Assembly (NCBI GenBank): GCA_038200385.1
Contig: JBBPYA010000196.1
Coordinates: forward strand, 1-24,468
Origin: JBBPYA01 sp038200385
Lineage (GTDB): Bacteria; Actinomycetota; Actinomycetes; Mycobacteriales; Geodermatophilaceae
DNA: 24,468 nucleotides
Direction of reading: 5' to 3'
A program made the translations under genes and the position numbers. Positions 15,185 to 22,726 of this stretch are shown in pieces; the first letter of the stretch is position 1, and every line of letters begins with the position of its first letter. The notes under the pieces are model-generated. The model was not told where the DNA came from. It was given only the letters and a program-made list of their open reading frames with translations, and did no database searches.

Positions 15185-15519
15185 GCCGCAGCCAGCGCCC
15201 CGAGCAACAGGAAGCCGATCCCGCGCCAGGTCGAGCTGATGATCAGGTCGCCCTCGGGCCGCGGCATCGAGGCCACGACGGCGATGACGACCCACGCCAC
15301 CGCCACCGCGACCCCAGAGGTGCGCCATCCGGTCGTCCGGTGGGCCACCCGCGGTAGCCACAGGTTCAGCGCGACGGCGACCGGAATGGACAGTGGCACC
15401 GGCACCGACCCGATCCGCAGCGGCAGCAGGAAGCACTCGATGACGGCGAGAACGGTCGCGCCGAGCGTGAGCAGGGTCGTGGCCGCGGCCCGGTAGGTAC
15501 GCTCTGCTGCTCCGCTCAC
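15148..15519 (-). CDS. Small membrane protein, DUF6113-like
   Basis: Protein of 123 residues with four hydrophobic segments: AATTLLTLGATVLAVIECFLL, VPLSIPVAVALNLWLP, SGVAVAVAWVVIAVVA, and IGFLLLGALAAAYAVGRVL. The RPEGDLIIS loop before the last helix and its place directly after mshB resemble the DUF6113 proteins I recall beside mshB in other actinobacteria. The function is unknown. GTG at 15519 overlaps the mshB stop as GTGA, so it is translationally coupled to mshB. No catalytic residues are apparent. Confidence 0.75.
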   Translation of the reverse strand: MSGAAERTYRAAATTLLTLGATVLAVIECFLLPLRIGSVPVPLSIPVAVALNLWLPRVAHRTTGWRTSGVAVAVAWVVIAVVASMPRPEGDLIISSTWRGIGFLLLGALAAAYAVGRVLSRRY

Positions 15520-16412
15520 CCGGTGAGACCGGCGAACAGGTCGTCCTCCCACCCGTTGTCGCCGTGCCCCGCGCCGCGCACGCCCCGGACCAGGCGGTAG
15601 TGCTCCACCCCGAACGCCTCGAGGCCGACGTTGTCAGCAAGGGCGAAGAAGGGCCCGTCCACGCTGATCTGGGTCGCGTGGGCGCGCATCGCGGCCATCT
15701 TCGCCGGAAGCTGGTCGCGGCCGTCGATCGCGGTCGTGACGATGTCGTCGTCGACGACGAAGGGAAGTTCGTCCACGCTGTCGACACCGAAGAAGTCACC
15801 GCCGGCTTCCCGGACCGCGGCCAGGCCGCGGGCGAGCACCGAGCGCGGGACGCAGTTCCAGTACACCTTCGCGGTCTGCCAGACCGGTCCGAGCTCCGGG
15901 CGGTACCCGGCGTCGGCGGCCGCGGTACACGCCGCCATCGCCACCCGGTGGGCCTGAATGTGGTCGGGGTGCCCGTACCCGCCGTTCTCGTCGTAGGTGA
16001 CCAGCACCTGCGGGCGCACCTCGCGAATGACCCTCACCAGCTCAGCGGCGGCCTCGCCGACATCCGCGCGCCAGAATGCCCGCGGCCCGTCGTTGGGTGC
16101 GGTCCCCATCATCCCGCTGTCGCTGAAGCGGCCCGGACCGCCGAGAAAGCGATTGTCGATGACGCCGAGTTCCGCGCAGGCCCGCGCCAGCTCACCGATC
16201 CGGTAGCCGCCGAGTTGGTCACCGTACTCGGCGCCCAGCTGCGCGAGTTCGGGAACGAGCACCTCGCCGTACTCGCCGAGCGTGCAGGTCACGAGCGTGA
16301 CCCGGACGCCGTCCCGGACGTAACGGGCCATGGTGGCGCCGTTGCCGATGGTCTCGTCGTCGGGGTGGGCGTGCACTAGCAGCAGGCGGCGCCAGTCCAC
16401 GTCGGTCGTCAT
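15516..16412 (-). CDS. mshB: GlcNAc-Ins deacetylase of mycothiol biosynthesis
   Basis: Zinc deacetylase of 298 residues that removes acetyl from 1-O-(2-acetamido-2-deoxy-glucosyl)-myo-inositol to give GlcN-Ins, the substrate of the MshC ligase. The LmbE-type motif AHPDDE is at 15-20 (H16 and D19 zinc, D18 base), and GYGHPDH at 145-151 supplies the third zinc ligand H151 and H148. Spacing matches Mycobacterium MshB almost exactly. The related mycothiol-conjugate amidase Mca is usually more divergent around the substrate loop, so MshB is favoured. ATG at 16412 follows a TACGCT box by 6 nt, suggesting a leaderless mRNA independent of the upstream ABC operon. Confidence 0.93.
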   Translation of the reverse strand: MTTDVDWRRLLLVHAHPDDETIGNGATMARYVRDGVRVTLVTCTLGEYGEVLVPELAQLGAEYGDQLGGYRIGELARACAELGVIDNRFLGGPGRFSDSGMMGTAPNDGPRAFWRADVGEAAAELVRVIREVRPQVLVTYDENGGYGHPDHIQAHRVAMAACTAAADAGYRPELGPVWQTAKVYWNCVPRSVLARGLAAVREAGGDFFGVDSVDELPFVVDDDIVTTAIDGRDQLPAKMAAMRAHATQISVDGPFFALADNVGLEAFGVEHYRLVRGVRGAGHGDNGWEDDLFAGLTG

Positions 16413-16418
16413 TTCCCG

Positions 16419-16424
16419 AGCGTA
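16419..16424 (-). promoter_or_regulatory. Candidate -10 box for mshB
   Basis: TACGCT (TAnnnT) on the minus strand ends 6 nt before the mshB ATG, within the 31-bp gap after the ABC ATPase gene. The intervening bases CGGGAA are not a normally spaced ribosome-binding site. No -35 was recognised. Confidence 0.4.
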
Positions 16425-16443
16425 CGGCGGAGCTGGGCGCGAC

Positions 16444-17490
16444 TCAGATGATCTTCAGCGCCTCGGCGTAGTGGCAGGCCGCCGGATGGCCGGTGCCCCG
16501 GTCCTCCAGGGCCGGCACCTCGTCGATGCACTTGCGCTGTTGGCTCTCCGACAGCACGTTGGCGAACTTCTGGCACCGGGTCCGGAACCGGCACCCGCTG
16601 GGCGGGTTGGCTGGGCTCGGGACGTCACCGGTGATGATGATCCGCTGCCGGTCACGTTCACGGCGCGGGTCCGGGACCGGGATCGCCGACAGCAGAGCCT
16701 GGGTATAGGGATGCGAGGGCTTGTTGAACAGGTCGTCGGTGGTGGCGATCTCGATGATCCAGCCGAGGTACATCACCGCGATCCGGTCGGAGATGTGCCG
16801 GACCACGGACAAGTCGTGGGCGATGAACAGGTAGGACAACCCGAGCCGGTCCCGCAGGTCCTCGAGCAGGTTGATCACACCCGCCTGGATCGACACGTCC
16901 AGCGCGGACACCGGCTCGTCGAGGACCAGCACCTTGGGTTCGAGAGCCAGCGCGCGGGCGATACCGATCCGCTGGCGCTGACCGCCGGAGAAGTCAGCGG
17001 GGAACCGGTTGGCGTGCTCGGGGTTGAGACCGACCAGCTCCAGCAGCGCACGCACCCGGGTTTTCAGCTCCGCACCCTTGGCGATCTTATGGATGATCAG
17101 CGGCTCTGCGACGATGTCGTAGACCGGCAGCCGCGGGTTCAGCGAGGCGTACGGGTCCTGGAAGACGATCTGGATGTCGCGGCGCAGCGGCCGCATCTGC
17201 CGCCGCGACAGTTTCGTGACCTCGGTGCCCTCGAAGATCACCGATCCGCTGGTGGCCGGTTGCAGGTGCATGATCGCCCGACCGGTCGTGGACTTGCCGC
17301 AGCCCGATTCGCCGACCAGGCCCAGGATCTCGCCCGGATAGAGCTCCAGGCTGACGCCGTCGACGGCCTTGACCTGGCCGACCGTACGGCGGATGAATCC
17401 GCGGCCCTTGATCGGGAAGTGCTTCTTGAGGTCGGTGACCTTCAGGATCGGCTCGCCGTCGGTTCGCTGCGGCTTGTCCAGGGTGGTCAC
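16444..17490 (-). CDS. Peptide ABC importer ATPase, OppF/DppF type
   Basis: Protein of 348 residues, the second ATPase of the peptide/opine/nickel importer. Walker A is GESGCGKST starting at 60, Q-loop FQDPYASLNP at 110-119, signature FSGGQRQR at 167-174, Walker B VLVLDEP at 187-193 and H-loop H225. The C-terminal oligopeptide-transporter domain has four cysteines, C300, C306, C321 and C339, in the pattern GC, RC, KC and AC. GTG at 17490 overlaps the preceding ATPase stop as GTGA, so the two subunits are coupled and likely form a heterodimer. It is the last gene of the importer operon; mshB follows after 31 bp. Confidence 0.92.
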   Translation of the reverse strand: MTTLDKPQRTDGEPILKVTDLKKHFPIKGRGFIRRTVGQVKAVDGVSLELYPGEILGLVGESGCGKSTTGRAIMHLQPATSGSVIFEGTEVTKLSRRQMRPLRRDIQIVFQDPYASLNPRLPVYDIVAEPLIIHKIAKGAELKTRVRALLELVGLNPEHANRFPADFSGGQRQRIGIARALALEPKVLVLDEPVSALDVSIQAGVINLLEDLRDRLGLSYLFIAHDLSVVRHISDRIAVMYLGWIIEIATTDDLFNKPSHPYTQALLSAIPVPDPRRERDRQRIIITGDVPSPANPPSGCRFRTRCQKFANVLSESQQRKCIDEVPALEDRGTGHPAACHYAEALKII

Positions 17491-18623
17491 AGGTTCTCCT
17501 CGGGCCGGCCCGAGACGTGCGCGGCCGGGATCGCGTCGCCGACGACCGGCTCGCTGATGTCGCTGGCGTCGGTGTCGAAGAACTCCGCAGGATCGGCGTG
17601 CCCGGCCAATTCCTCGTGACGGATACAGGCCGCGGAGTGGTCGTGCTCGACCTCGACGAGCTCGGGCTCCTCGTCATCGCAGGCTGTGATGTGCAGTGGA
17701 CAGCGCGGACCGAAGGGGCATCCCGGCGGCGGGTTGACCATCGACGGCGGGCTGCCCTTGATGGGGGTCAGTCGCTGCTTCTCCGCGTCGTCGAGGCGGG
17801 GCAGCGAGCCCAGCAGACCGAGCGTGTACGGCATCCGCGGCTTGTAGTACAGCGCGTCCACCGCCCCGCGTTCGACGACGCGGCCGGCGTACATGACCAG
17901 CACGCGGTCCGCGACCCCGGCCACGACACCCAGGTCGTGGGTGATCAGGACCGTCGCGGCGCCGGTCTCGTCCATCGCGGTCTTGAGGACCTCGAGGACC
18001 TGCGCCTGCACGGTGACGTCCAGCGCGGTGGTCGGCTCGTCGGCGATGATGATGTCGGGCTGGTTGGCCATCGCGATGGCGATGACGACCCGCTGGCGCA
18101 TCCCACCGGAGAACTCGTGCGGGAAGTTGTCGGCCCGGTCCCGGGCGTTGGGGATGCCGACGAGATCGAGCAGGTCGACCGCGCGCGCCTTCGCCGCCTT
18201 CTTGGACAGCTGCGAGTCGTGCCGGCGGACCGTCTCGCTGATCTGGTACCCGACCTTGTAGACCGGATCCAGCGAGGTCATCGGATCCTGGAAGATCATC
18301 GCGATGCCCTTGCCGCGGATCCGGCTGAAGTCCTTGTCCCCCATCCCCAGCAGCTCCTGCCCCCGGAACTTGACCGAACCGGTCACCCGAGCGTTGGACG
18401 GGAGTAGTCCCATGATGGCCAGCGACGTGACGGACTTGCCGGAGCCCGACTCGCCTACAACGCCGAGCACCTCGCCGGGCCGCAGGCCGTAGCTGACGCC
18501 GCGGACCGCCCGGACCAGGCCGTCCTCGGTGGGGAACTGGACGTCCAGGTCGGTGACCTCGAGCACGGCTCCGGAGGCCGGCTCATCGGTCTGGCGGGCC
18601 TGCGGGGTCACCGAGGTGCTCAA
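17487..18623 (-). CDS. Peptide ABC importer ATPase, OppD/DppD type
   Basis: Protein of 378 residues. Walker A is GESGSGKS at 57-64, Q-loop FQDPMTSLDP at 111-120, signature FSGGMRQR at 171-178, Walker B IIIADEP at 191-197 and H-loop H229. The C-terminal domain carries cysteines C302, C308, C315 and C333, the motif reported to hold a [4Fe-4S] cluster in some OppD/DppD proteins. After it comes an unusual acidic tail of about 40 residues. The start is a TTG at 18623 with GGAG 6 nt upstream; a GTG at 18611 lies inside. It follows the permease gene by 40 bp and overlaps the next ATPase by 4 bp. Confidence 0.91.
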   Translation of the reverse strand: MSTSVTPQARQTDEPASGAVLEVTDLDVQFPTEDGLVRAVRGVSYGLRPGEVLGVVGESGSGKSVTSLAIMGLLPSNARVTGSVKFRGQELLGMGDKDFSRIRGKGIAMIFQDPMTSLDPVYKVGYQISETVRRHDSQLSKKAAKARAVDLLDLVGIPNARDRADNFPHEFSGGMRQRVVIAIAMANQPDIIIADEPTTALDVTVQAQVLEVLKTAMDETGAATVLITHDLGVVAGVADRVLVMYAGRVVERGAVDALYYKPRMPYTLGLLGSLPRLDDAEKQRLTPIKGSPPSMVNPPPGCPFGPRCPLHITACDDEEPELVEVEHDHSAACIRHEELAGHADPAEFFDTDASDISEPVVGDAIPAAHVSGRPEENL

Positions 18624-18663
18624 GTGCGGCTCCGTTGCGGTAGCGGTCGGGGTGGGGCGGCGG

Positions 18664-19605
18664 TCAGGCGCGGACGCGCTTGTTCGACGGGTCGAAGGCG
18701 TCGCGGATGCCGTCGCCGATCAGGTTGATGCACAGCGCGATCACCAGCAGCATGATCCCGGGGAAGTAGAACAGCCACGGCCTGGTCTGCGCCGCGCTGA
18801 CCCCGTCGGAGACCAGCTTGCCCAGCGAGGTGTCGTTGGCTACCCCGAACCCGAGGTAGGTCAGCGACGCCTCCAACAGGATGGTGGTGGCCGCCGCCAG
18901 AGTCGCCCACACAATGATCGATCCGAGCATGTTCGGGATCAAGTGCTTGAACATCACCCGGCGGTCGGAGGCTCCCAGCGCATGCGCGGCCTCGATGAAC
19001 TCGCGTTCCCGCAGGCCCAGGATTTGGCTGCGCAGGATCCGGGACAGGTCGAGCCAGCCGAACGCGCCGAGGATGATCGCGATGCCGATCGCGGTGCGGG
19101 CCTGGGTGAAATTGCTGGCCACGACGATGAGCACGACGAGGGTGGGCAGGGTGAGGATCAGGTCGACGAGTCGCATCAGCACGTTGTCGACCCACTTGCC
19201 GTAGTACCCGGCCAGCAAGCCCACTGTCATCCCGACGACCAGGGACAGCGCCACCGCGATCAGAATGATCAACGTCGAGCGCTGGATGCCGCGCATGATC
19301 TGGGCCAGCAGGTCGCGGCCGAGGCCCTCGGTCCCCAGGATGTGACCGTTGCTGCCGGGCGGGACCGATCGGGCGGTGCCGTCGAGTTCGTTGAACCCGA
19401 AGGGGTAGAACAGCGGCCCGATCCAGGCGACCAGCAGGATGATCGCGAACAGCAGCAGCCCGCCCATCGCCTGCTTGTTGCGCACGAACCGGCGCATGAT
19501 CTGCTCACGCTGGCTGCGCGCCTTGATGGTGAACTCGCGCTCGACCTCCTGCTTGGCCTCCTCCTGGGGGACCTTGGCCAGGGTCGGCTTCTCGGCGGTC
19601 GTCAC
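18664..19605 (-). CDS. Peptide ABC importer permease, OppC/DppC type
   Basis: Inner-membrane permease of 313 residues. A cytoplasmic N-terminal region of about 47 residues precedes TM1 (LLLFAIILLVAWIGPLF). The typical OppC segment GTEGLGRDLLAQIMRG follows, then five further membrane helices. The ATPase-contact EAA loop is at about 205-226 (EAAHALGASDRRVMFKHLIP). It pairs with the OppB-type permease to make the channel. GTG at 19605 has AAGGGG about 6 nt upstream. The gap to the OppB-type gene is only 25 bp, so they are in one transcript. Confidence 0.92.
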   Translation of the reverse strand: MTTAEKPTLAKVPQEEAKQEVEREFTIKARSQREQIMRRFVRNKQAMGGLLLFAIILLVAWIGPLFYPFGFNELDGTARSVPPGSNGHILGTEGLGRDLLAQIMRGIQRSTLIILIAVALSLVVGMTVGLLAGYYGKWVDNVLMRLVDLILTLPTLVVLIVVASNFTQARTAIGIAIILGAFGWLDLSRILRSQILGLREREFIEAAHALGASDRRVMFKHLIPNMLGSIIVWATLAAATTILLEASLTYLGFGVANDTSLGKLVSDGVSAAQTRPWLFYFPGIMLLVIALCINLIGDGIRDAFDPSNKRVRA

Positions 19606-19630
19606 AGCACATGCCCCTTTCGGGCGAGCA

Positions 19631-20617
19631 TCAGGTGAGCCTGATCCGTGGATCGAGCACGGCGTAGAGCAGGTCCGCGATGAGGTTGAACGTGATGATG
19701 AAGAACGCGGCGACCATCATCCAGCCCAGCAACGGGTAGAGGTCGCTGCGCTGGATGCTCATCAGCAGGTACTCGCCCATCCCGTGCCAGACGAAGACCG
19801 TCTCGGTGATCACCGCGCCGCCCATGATCAAGCCGACGTTCAGCGCGACGATGGTGGTCAACGGGATCAGCGCGTTGCGCAGCCCGTGCCGGACCAGGAC
19901 GTTGCCGCGGCGCAGCCCCTTGGCCCGGGCCAGCCGGATGTAGTCCGAGCCGAGCACGTCGAGCATGGATGCCCGTTGGAAGCGACTCCACGCGGCGAAG
20001 CTGAGCATCGCCAAGGAGATGGTGGGCAGCACGAGGTGGCCGAGCCGGTCGTAAAAGATCTCCGAGCTTGTCCCGTACAGATTGATGCCGGCTGACTGCT
20101 CGCCGACGGTGTAGAGCACCGTCTTCCCGACCACCTGGTTGAACTGGATCGCGACGAATTCCTTGAGCAGGGCGGCGAACCAGAACGTCGGCAGCGCGAT
20201 CAGGACGTAGGTGATGAACGTGAAGAAATAGTCCTCGGGCTTGTACTGCCGCACCGCGGTCAGGACACCGACGATGATCGCGAGCAGCACCGCCAGGATC
20301 ATCGCGGCGACCACCATCCGGGCGGTGACACCGAGGCGCTGCATGAGGATCGGCCCGACGGGGGTCTGGCCGTTGCTCTGCCCGAAGTCCCCAGTCAGGA
20401 CGCCGCCCAGCCAGGTGAAGTAGCGCACGAAGAACGGCTGGTCCAGGTGCAGCTGCGTGCGCAGCGAGGCGAAGAACTCCGGTGACGGCGCAGGCTGCCG
20501 GGTCCGGTACGGCGCCAGCGGATCGAAGGAGGCGACGGCCAGCGCGAAGACCAGCATCGAGCTGGCGAGCAGCACGACGACGGAGGAGATCAGCCGCCGG
20601 ATAGTGAAGAAGAACAC
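19631..20617 (-). CDS. Peptide ABC importer permease, OppB/DppB type
   Basis: Permease of 328 residues. TM1 starts at residue 8 (RLISSVVVLLASSMLVFALAV). The LGLDQP-like periplasmic region of OppB is present as LHLDQPFFVRYFTWLGGVLTGDFG, and the EAA loop is at about 226-250 (YIRLARAKGLRRGNVLVRH). Five further hydrophobic segments follow TM1. GTG at 20617 is in frame; an ATG at 20619 is not. Upstream lies a 242-bp hairpin-rich gap to the binding-protein gene. A TAAGGT box ending 6 nt before the start could be a leaderless promoter, although AAGGTG could also act as a ribosome-binding site. Confidence 0.92.
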   Translation of the reverse strand: MFFFTIRRLISSVVVLLASSMLVFALAVASFDPLAPYRTRQPAPSPEFFASLRTQLHLDQPFFVRYFTWLGGVLTGDFGQSNGQTPVGPILMQRLGVTARMVVAAMILAVLLAIIVGVLTAVRQYKPEDYFFTFITYVLIALPTFWFAALLKEFVAIQFNQVVGKTVLYTVGEQSAGINLYGTSSEIFYDRLGHLVLPTISLAMLSFAAWSRFQRASMLDVLGSDYIRLARAKGLRRGNVLVRHGLRNALIPLTTIVALNVGLIMGGAVITETVFVWHGMGEYLLMSIQRSDLYPLLGWMMVAAFFIITFNLIADLLYAVLDPRIRLT

Positions 20618-20623
20618 ATTCGC

Positions 20624-20629
20624 ACCTTA
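20624..20629 (-). promoter_or_regulatory. TAnnnT box or ribosome-binding site before oppB-type gene
   Basis: TAAGGT on the minus strand ends 6 nt before the GTG at 20617. It can be read as a -10 element of a leaderless promoter, or its AAGGTG part as a ribosome-binding site. The sequence alone does not decide. Confidence 0.35.
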
Positions 20630-20722
20630 CGCCGGGCCGGTGACCTGCACGGGACTGAGCAAACTATGCCCCACCGGAGGCCCGCTGTCTCTACGACGCC
20701 AACGGTGGTTAGCGAACGGTTG

Positions 20723-20751
20723 TGACCGCACGGAGATGGCCGTGCCGGTCA
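20723..20751 (-). repeat. Hairpin 3 in the SBP-permease gap
   Basis: TGACCGCACGG at 20723-20733 pairs with 20740-20751 (CCGTG, one bulged C at 20745, CGGTCA), giving an 11-bp stem with a 6-nt loop. It is the third and most distal hairpin downstream of the binding-protein gene. It ends 4 nt from the larger hairpin at 20755-20801. Confidence 0.6.
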
Positions 20752-20754
20752 GCC

Positions 20755-20801
20755 GACGGTGGGGGTGTGGCTGCCCGCTGAGCCGCCACACCCCCACCGT
20801 C
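20755..20801 (-). terminator. Strong 17-bp hairpin between SBP and permease genes
   Basis: GACGGTGGGGGTGTGGC at 20755-20771 is perfectly repeated in inverse at 20785-20801, with a 13-nt loop. On the minus strand it lies 58 nt after the binding-protein stop. There is no U-tract, which is common for actinobacterial terminators. It may stop part of the transcripts, or protect the 3' end, so that binding protein is made in excess over the permeases. Confidence 0.7.
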
Positions 20802-20813
20802 AACGCCGTGCCG

Positions 20814-20830
20814 GGCCGATCAGATCGGCC
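20814..20830 (-). repeat. Hairpin 1 in the SBP-permease gap
   Basis: GGCCGAT at 20814-20820 and ATCGGCC at 20824-20830 form a perfect 7-bp stem with a 3-nt loop. It begins 29 nt after the binding-protein stop codon and is followed by the larger hairpin at 20755-20801. Confidence 0.6.
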
Positions 20831-20859
20831 GCACTACTGCTGCTACCGACGAGCTGCGC

Positions 20860-22584
20860 CTACTGCTTGACGCTGATCTGGTCGGAGTTCCACACCGGAC
20901 CGGCCAGCGTGGCGTTCGGCTCGATGCCCTGGAACTTGCTGTTCCACGCCGTGAAGATCGGCTTCTGGTACAGCGGGATCGTCGCCAGGTCCTCCCACAG
21001 GAAGCCGTCGGCCTGGTTGGCCAGGTCCGCCGCCTTTTGCGGGTCGACCTCGGTGGCCAGCTTGTTCAGCAGGTCGTCCACCCGCGGGTCCGACACGCCG
21101 GCGTAGTTCTGACCACCGCCGGTCTTGTACAGCGAGATGTTCTGGGACACGAACGGCGAGCTGACCCACGCGAACAGCGCGATGTCGAAGCCGCGCGCCT
21201 CGAGGCTGGTCGGCTTCTCGGCACCGGCGAAGATGTCCGGGTCGAGGAACTTGTCGATCTTGATCCCGGCCTTGGCCAGCTGCGACGACGCCAGGTCGAT
21301 GGTCTGCTCACGCAGCGGGTTGTTCTGCGTCGTGGACATCTTCAGCTCCAGCTTGCCGTCCTGCGGGTGCGTGTAGACCCCGTCCGGGCCGAGGGTGTAG
21401 CCCACGGACTCCAGCAGCTTCTTGGCCCCGGCGGTGTCCTGGGTGTTGAACTTCGCCGGCGCGGTGTCGACGTACTCCGGCTGGTTGTTGACGAAGAGCC
21501 GGGCGTTGTCGACCTGCGCCCGGCTGTCGAAGGCTCCGACGGTCGCCGCGACGATCGCGCTGCGGTCCAGCGCCAGCCCGATGGCCTGGCGCACCTCGGG
21601 CTTCTTGAGGTGCTTGTTGGACGTGTTTAGGTCGAAGTGCTCGAAGGACAGGCCGAAGTCGATGGAGCTGGTGACATTCGGTTCCAGCGCCTTCACCTGG
21701 CTGACCAGGTCGAGCTGCGGCTGCGGGCTGACCAGGTCGACCTCGCCGTTCTGCAGCGCGCTGACGGTCACGCCGGACTCGCTGCCGATCGACTGGTAGA
21801 CCATCTGCGCCAGCAGCGGTCCGTCGCCCCACCACTTGTCGTTGGGGACCAGGGTGAGCACCTGGGAGCCGGCGTCGATGTTCTCGCGCTTGAGCTGCCA
21901 CGGCCCGTCGGAGATGTCGCTAGGGATGCCGTCGGCGATGGGCCAGCCGGCCGTGGTGGCGGCGCAGCTGGCCTTGGGGTCGCCCTTGTCCAGGATGTGC
22001 TTGGGAAAGAGCGTGAAGATCGACTTCCAGTCCGGGTAGGGGGTTGCGTAGGTGACTACCGCCGTCTTGTCGGTGTCACCCATCGCGACGGACTCGATCT
22101 GGTCGTAGCCGGTGGTGCCGAGCAGCACCGCGCAGCCGCCGTTGGCCGGGTCGGAGGACTTCTGCAGATCCGCGGTGAACTGGAAGTCCTCCCACGTGAT
22201 CGGCTGTCCGTCGCTCCACACCGCCTTGTCGTTCAGGGTGTAGGTGACGACCTGCTTGCCGCTGCTGGAGTCGCTGGTGGGCTCGGAGGCCATCAGATTC
22301 TTGTCGTACTGCACCGTGAAGTCCGGCTGCAGGACGAATGGCGCCAGCAGCACCCGGATCAGGATGTTCGCCGTCGCCACCGAGTTGCCGGCCGCGATCA
22401 GCGGGTTCAGGTTCTCCGGGAACGCCGTGCTCTCGCCGTAGATCAACCGTCCGCTGCGCTGGGCCTCACCGCCGCTGGAGCTGCCTGTACTACTGCCGCT
22501 GCTGCCGCCACCGCAGGCGGCCAGCGCCAATGCCGCGGCTGCCATCGTCGCGGTGAACGCCGTCCGGCGTCTCGTTGCCTTCAC
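20860..22584 (-). CDS. Family 5 extracellular solute-binding lipoprotein
   Basis: Peptide/opine-type binding protein (SBP_bac_5), 574 residues, that captures the ligand outside the cell and delivers it to the permeases encoded next. A signal peptide (MKATRRR, then a hydrophobic stretch) ends in the lipobox LAAC with C24 as the lipidated cysteine, followed by a Gly/Ser-rich spacer. Family landmarks are NPLIAAG, YTLNDKAVWSDGQPITWEDF and the central HFDLNTSNKHLKKPEVRQAIGLALDRSAI. GTG at 22584 has GGGAGG with 9-nt spacing; the frame is open further upstream but without a signal sequence. The ligand is unknown; dipeptides to oligopeptides are the common choice. Confidence 0.92.
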   Translation of the reverse strand: MKATRRRTAFTATMAAAALALAACGGGSSGSSTGSSSGGEAQRSGRLIYGESTAFPENLNPLIAAGNSVATANILIRVLLAPFVLQPDFTVQYDKNLMASEPTSDSSSGKQVVTYTLNDKAVWSDGQPITWEDFQFTADLQKSSDPANGGCAVLLGTTGYDQIESVAMGDTDKTAVVTYATPYPDWKSIFTLFPKHILDKGDPKASCAATTAGWPIADGIPSDISDGPWQLKRENIDAGSQVLTLVPNDKWWGDGPLLAQMVYQSIGSESGVTVSALQNGEVDLVSPQPQLDLVSQVKALEPNVTSSIDFGLSFEHFDLNTSNKHLKKPEVRQAIGLALDRSAIVAATVGAFDSRAQVDNARLFVNNQPEYVDTAPAKFNTQDTAGAKKLLESVGYTLGPDGVYTHPQDGKLELKMSTTQNNPLREQTIDLASSQLAKAGIKIDKFLDPDIFAGAEKPTSLEARGFDIALFAWVSSPFVSQNISLYKTGGGQNYAGVSDPRVDDLLNKLATEVDPQKAADLANQADGFLWEDLATIPLYQKPIFTAWNSKFQGIEPNATLAGPVWNSDQISVKQ

Positions 22585-22726
22585 GTTGTTGCGCCTCCCT
22601 CTCCCGCATTTCGCGAGGAACACGTGCCCGGCGGAATTCCACCGGGCCTGCCAGACCGTAGTAGCGGCCGGCGGCGGACGGAAACCACGCCTCGCCAATC
22701 GTGACCATAGAGTGACCCAACAATCA
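22585..22726 (-). promoter_or_regulatory. Leader and promoter region of the ABC importer operon
   Basis: This 142-bp gap separates typA from the binding-protein gene. Reading the minus strand, TACTACGGT at 22655-22663 offers -10-like hexamers, and GGGAGG serves as ribosome-binding site. A 22-bp near-palindrome sits between them. No clear -35 was recognised. Transcription start would fall near 22648, leaving a leader of about 60 nt. Confidence 0.4.
22626..22647. promoter_or_regulatory. 22-bp near-perfect palindrome, candidate operator
   Basis: GCCCGG and CCGGGC flank a central GGAATTCC; 10 of 11 positions are symmetric, with a single C/A mismatch at 22632/22641. It lies 42-63 nt upstream of the binding-protein start and just downstream of the best -10 candidate, a position suited to a repressor. 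As RNA it could instead form a 5' hairpin. Confidence 0.5.

Noticed and set aside
16330..19638. Long plus-strand frames opposite the ABC ATPases, permease and mshB
   Set aside because: Compositionally biased shadow frames with no domain. The minus strand carries complete ABC and MshB motifs.
20618..20859. A plus-strand gene in the SBP-permease gap (frame 20457-20870)
   Set aside because: It mostly overlaps the permease gene antisense, has no ribosome-binding site or motif, and crosses the hairpins.
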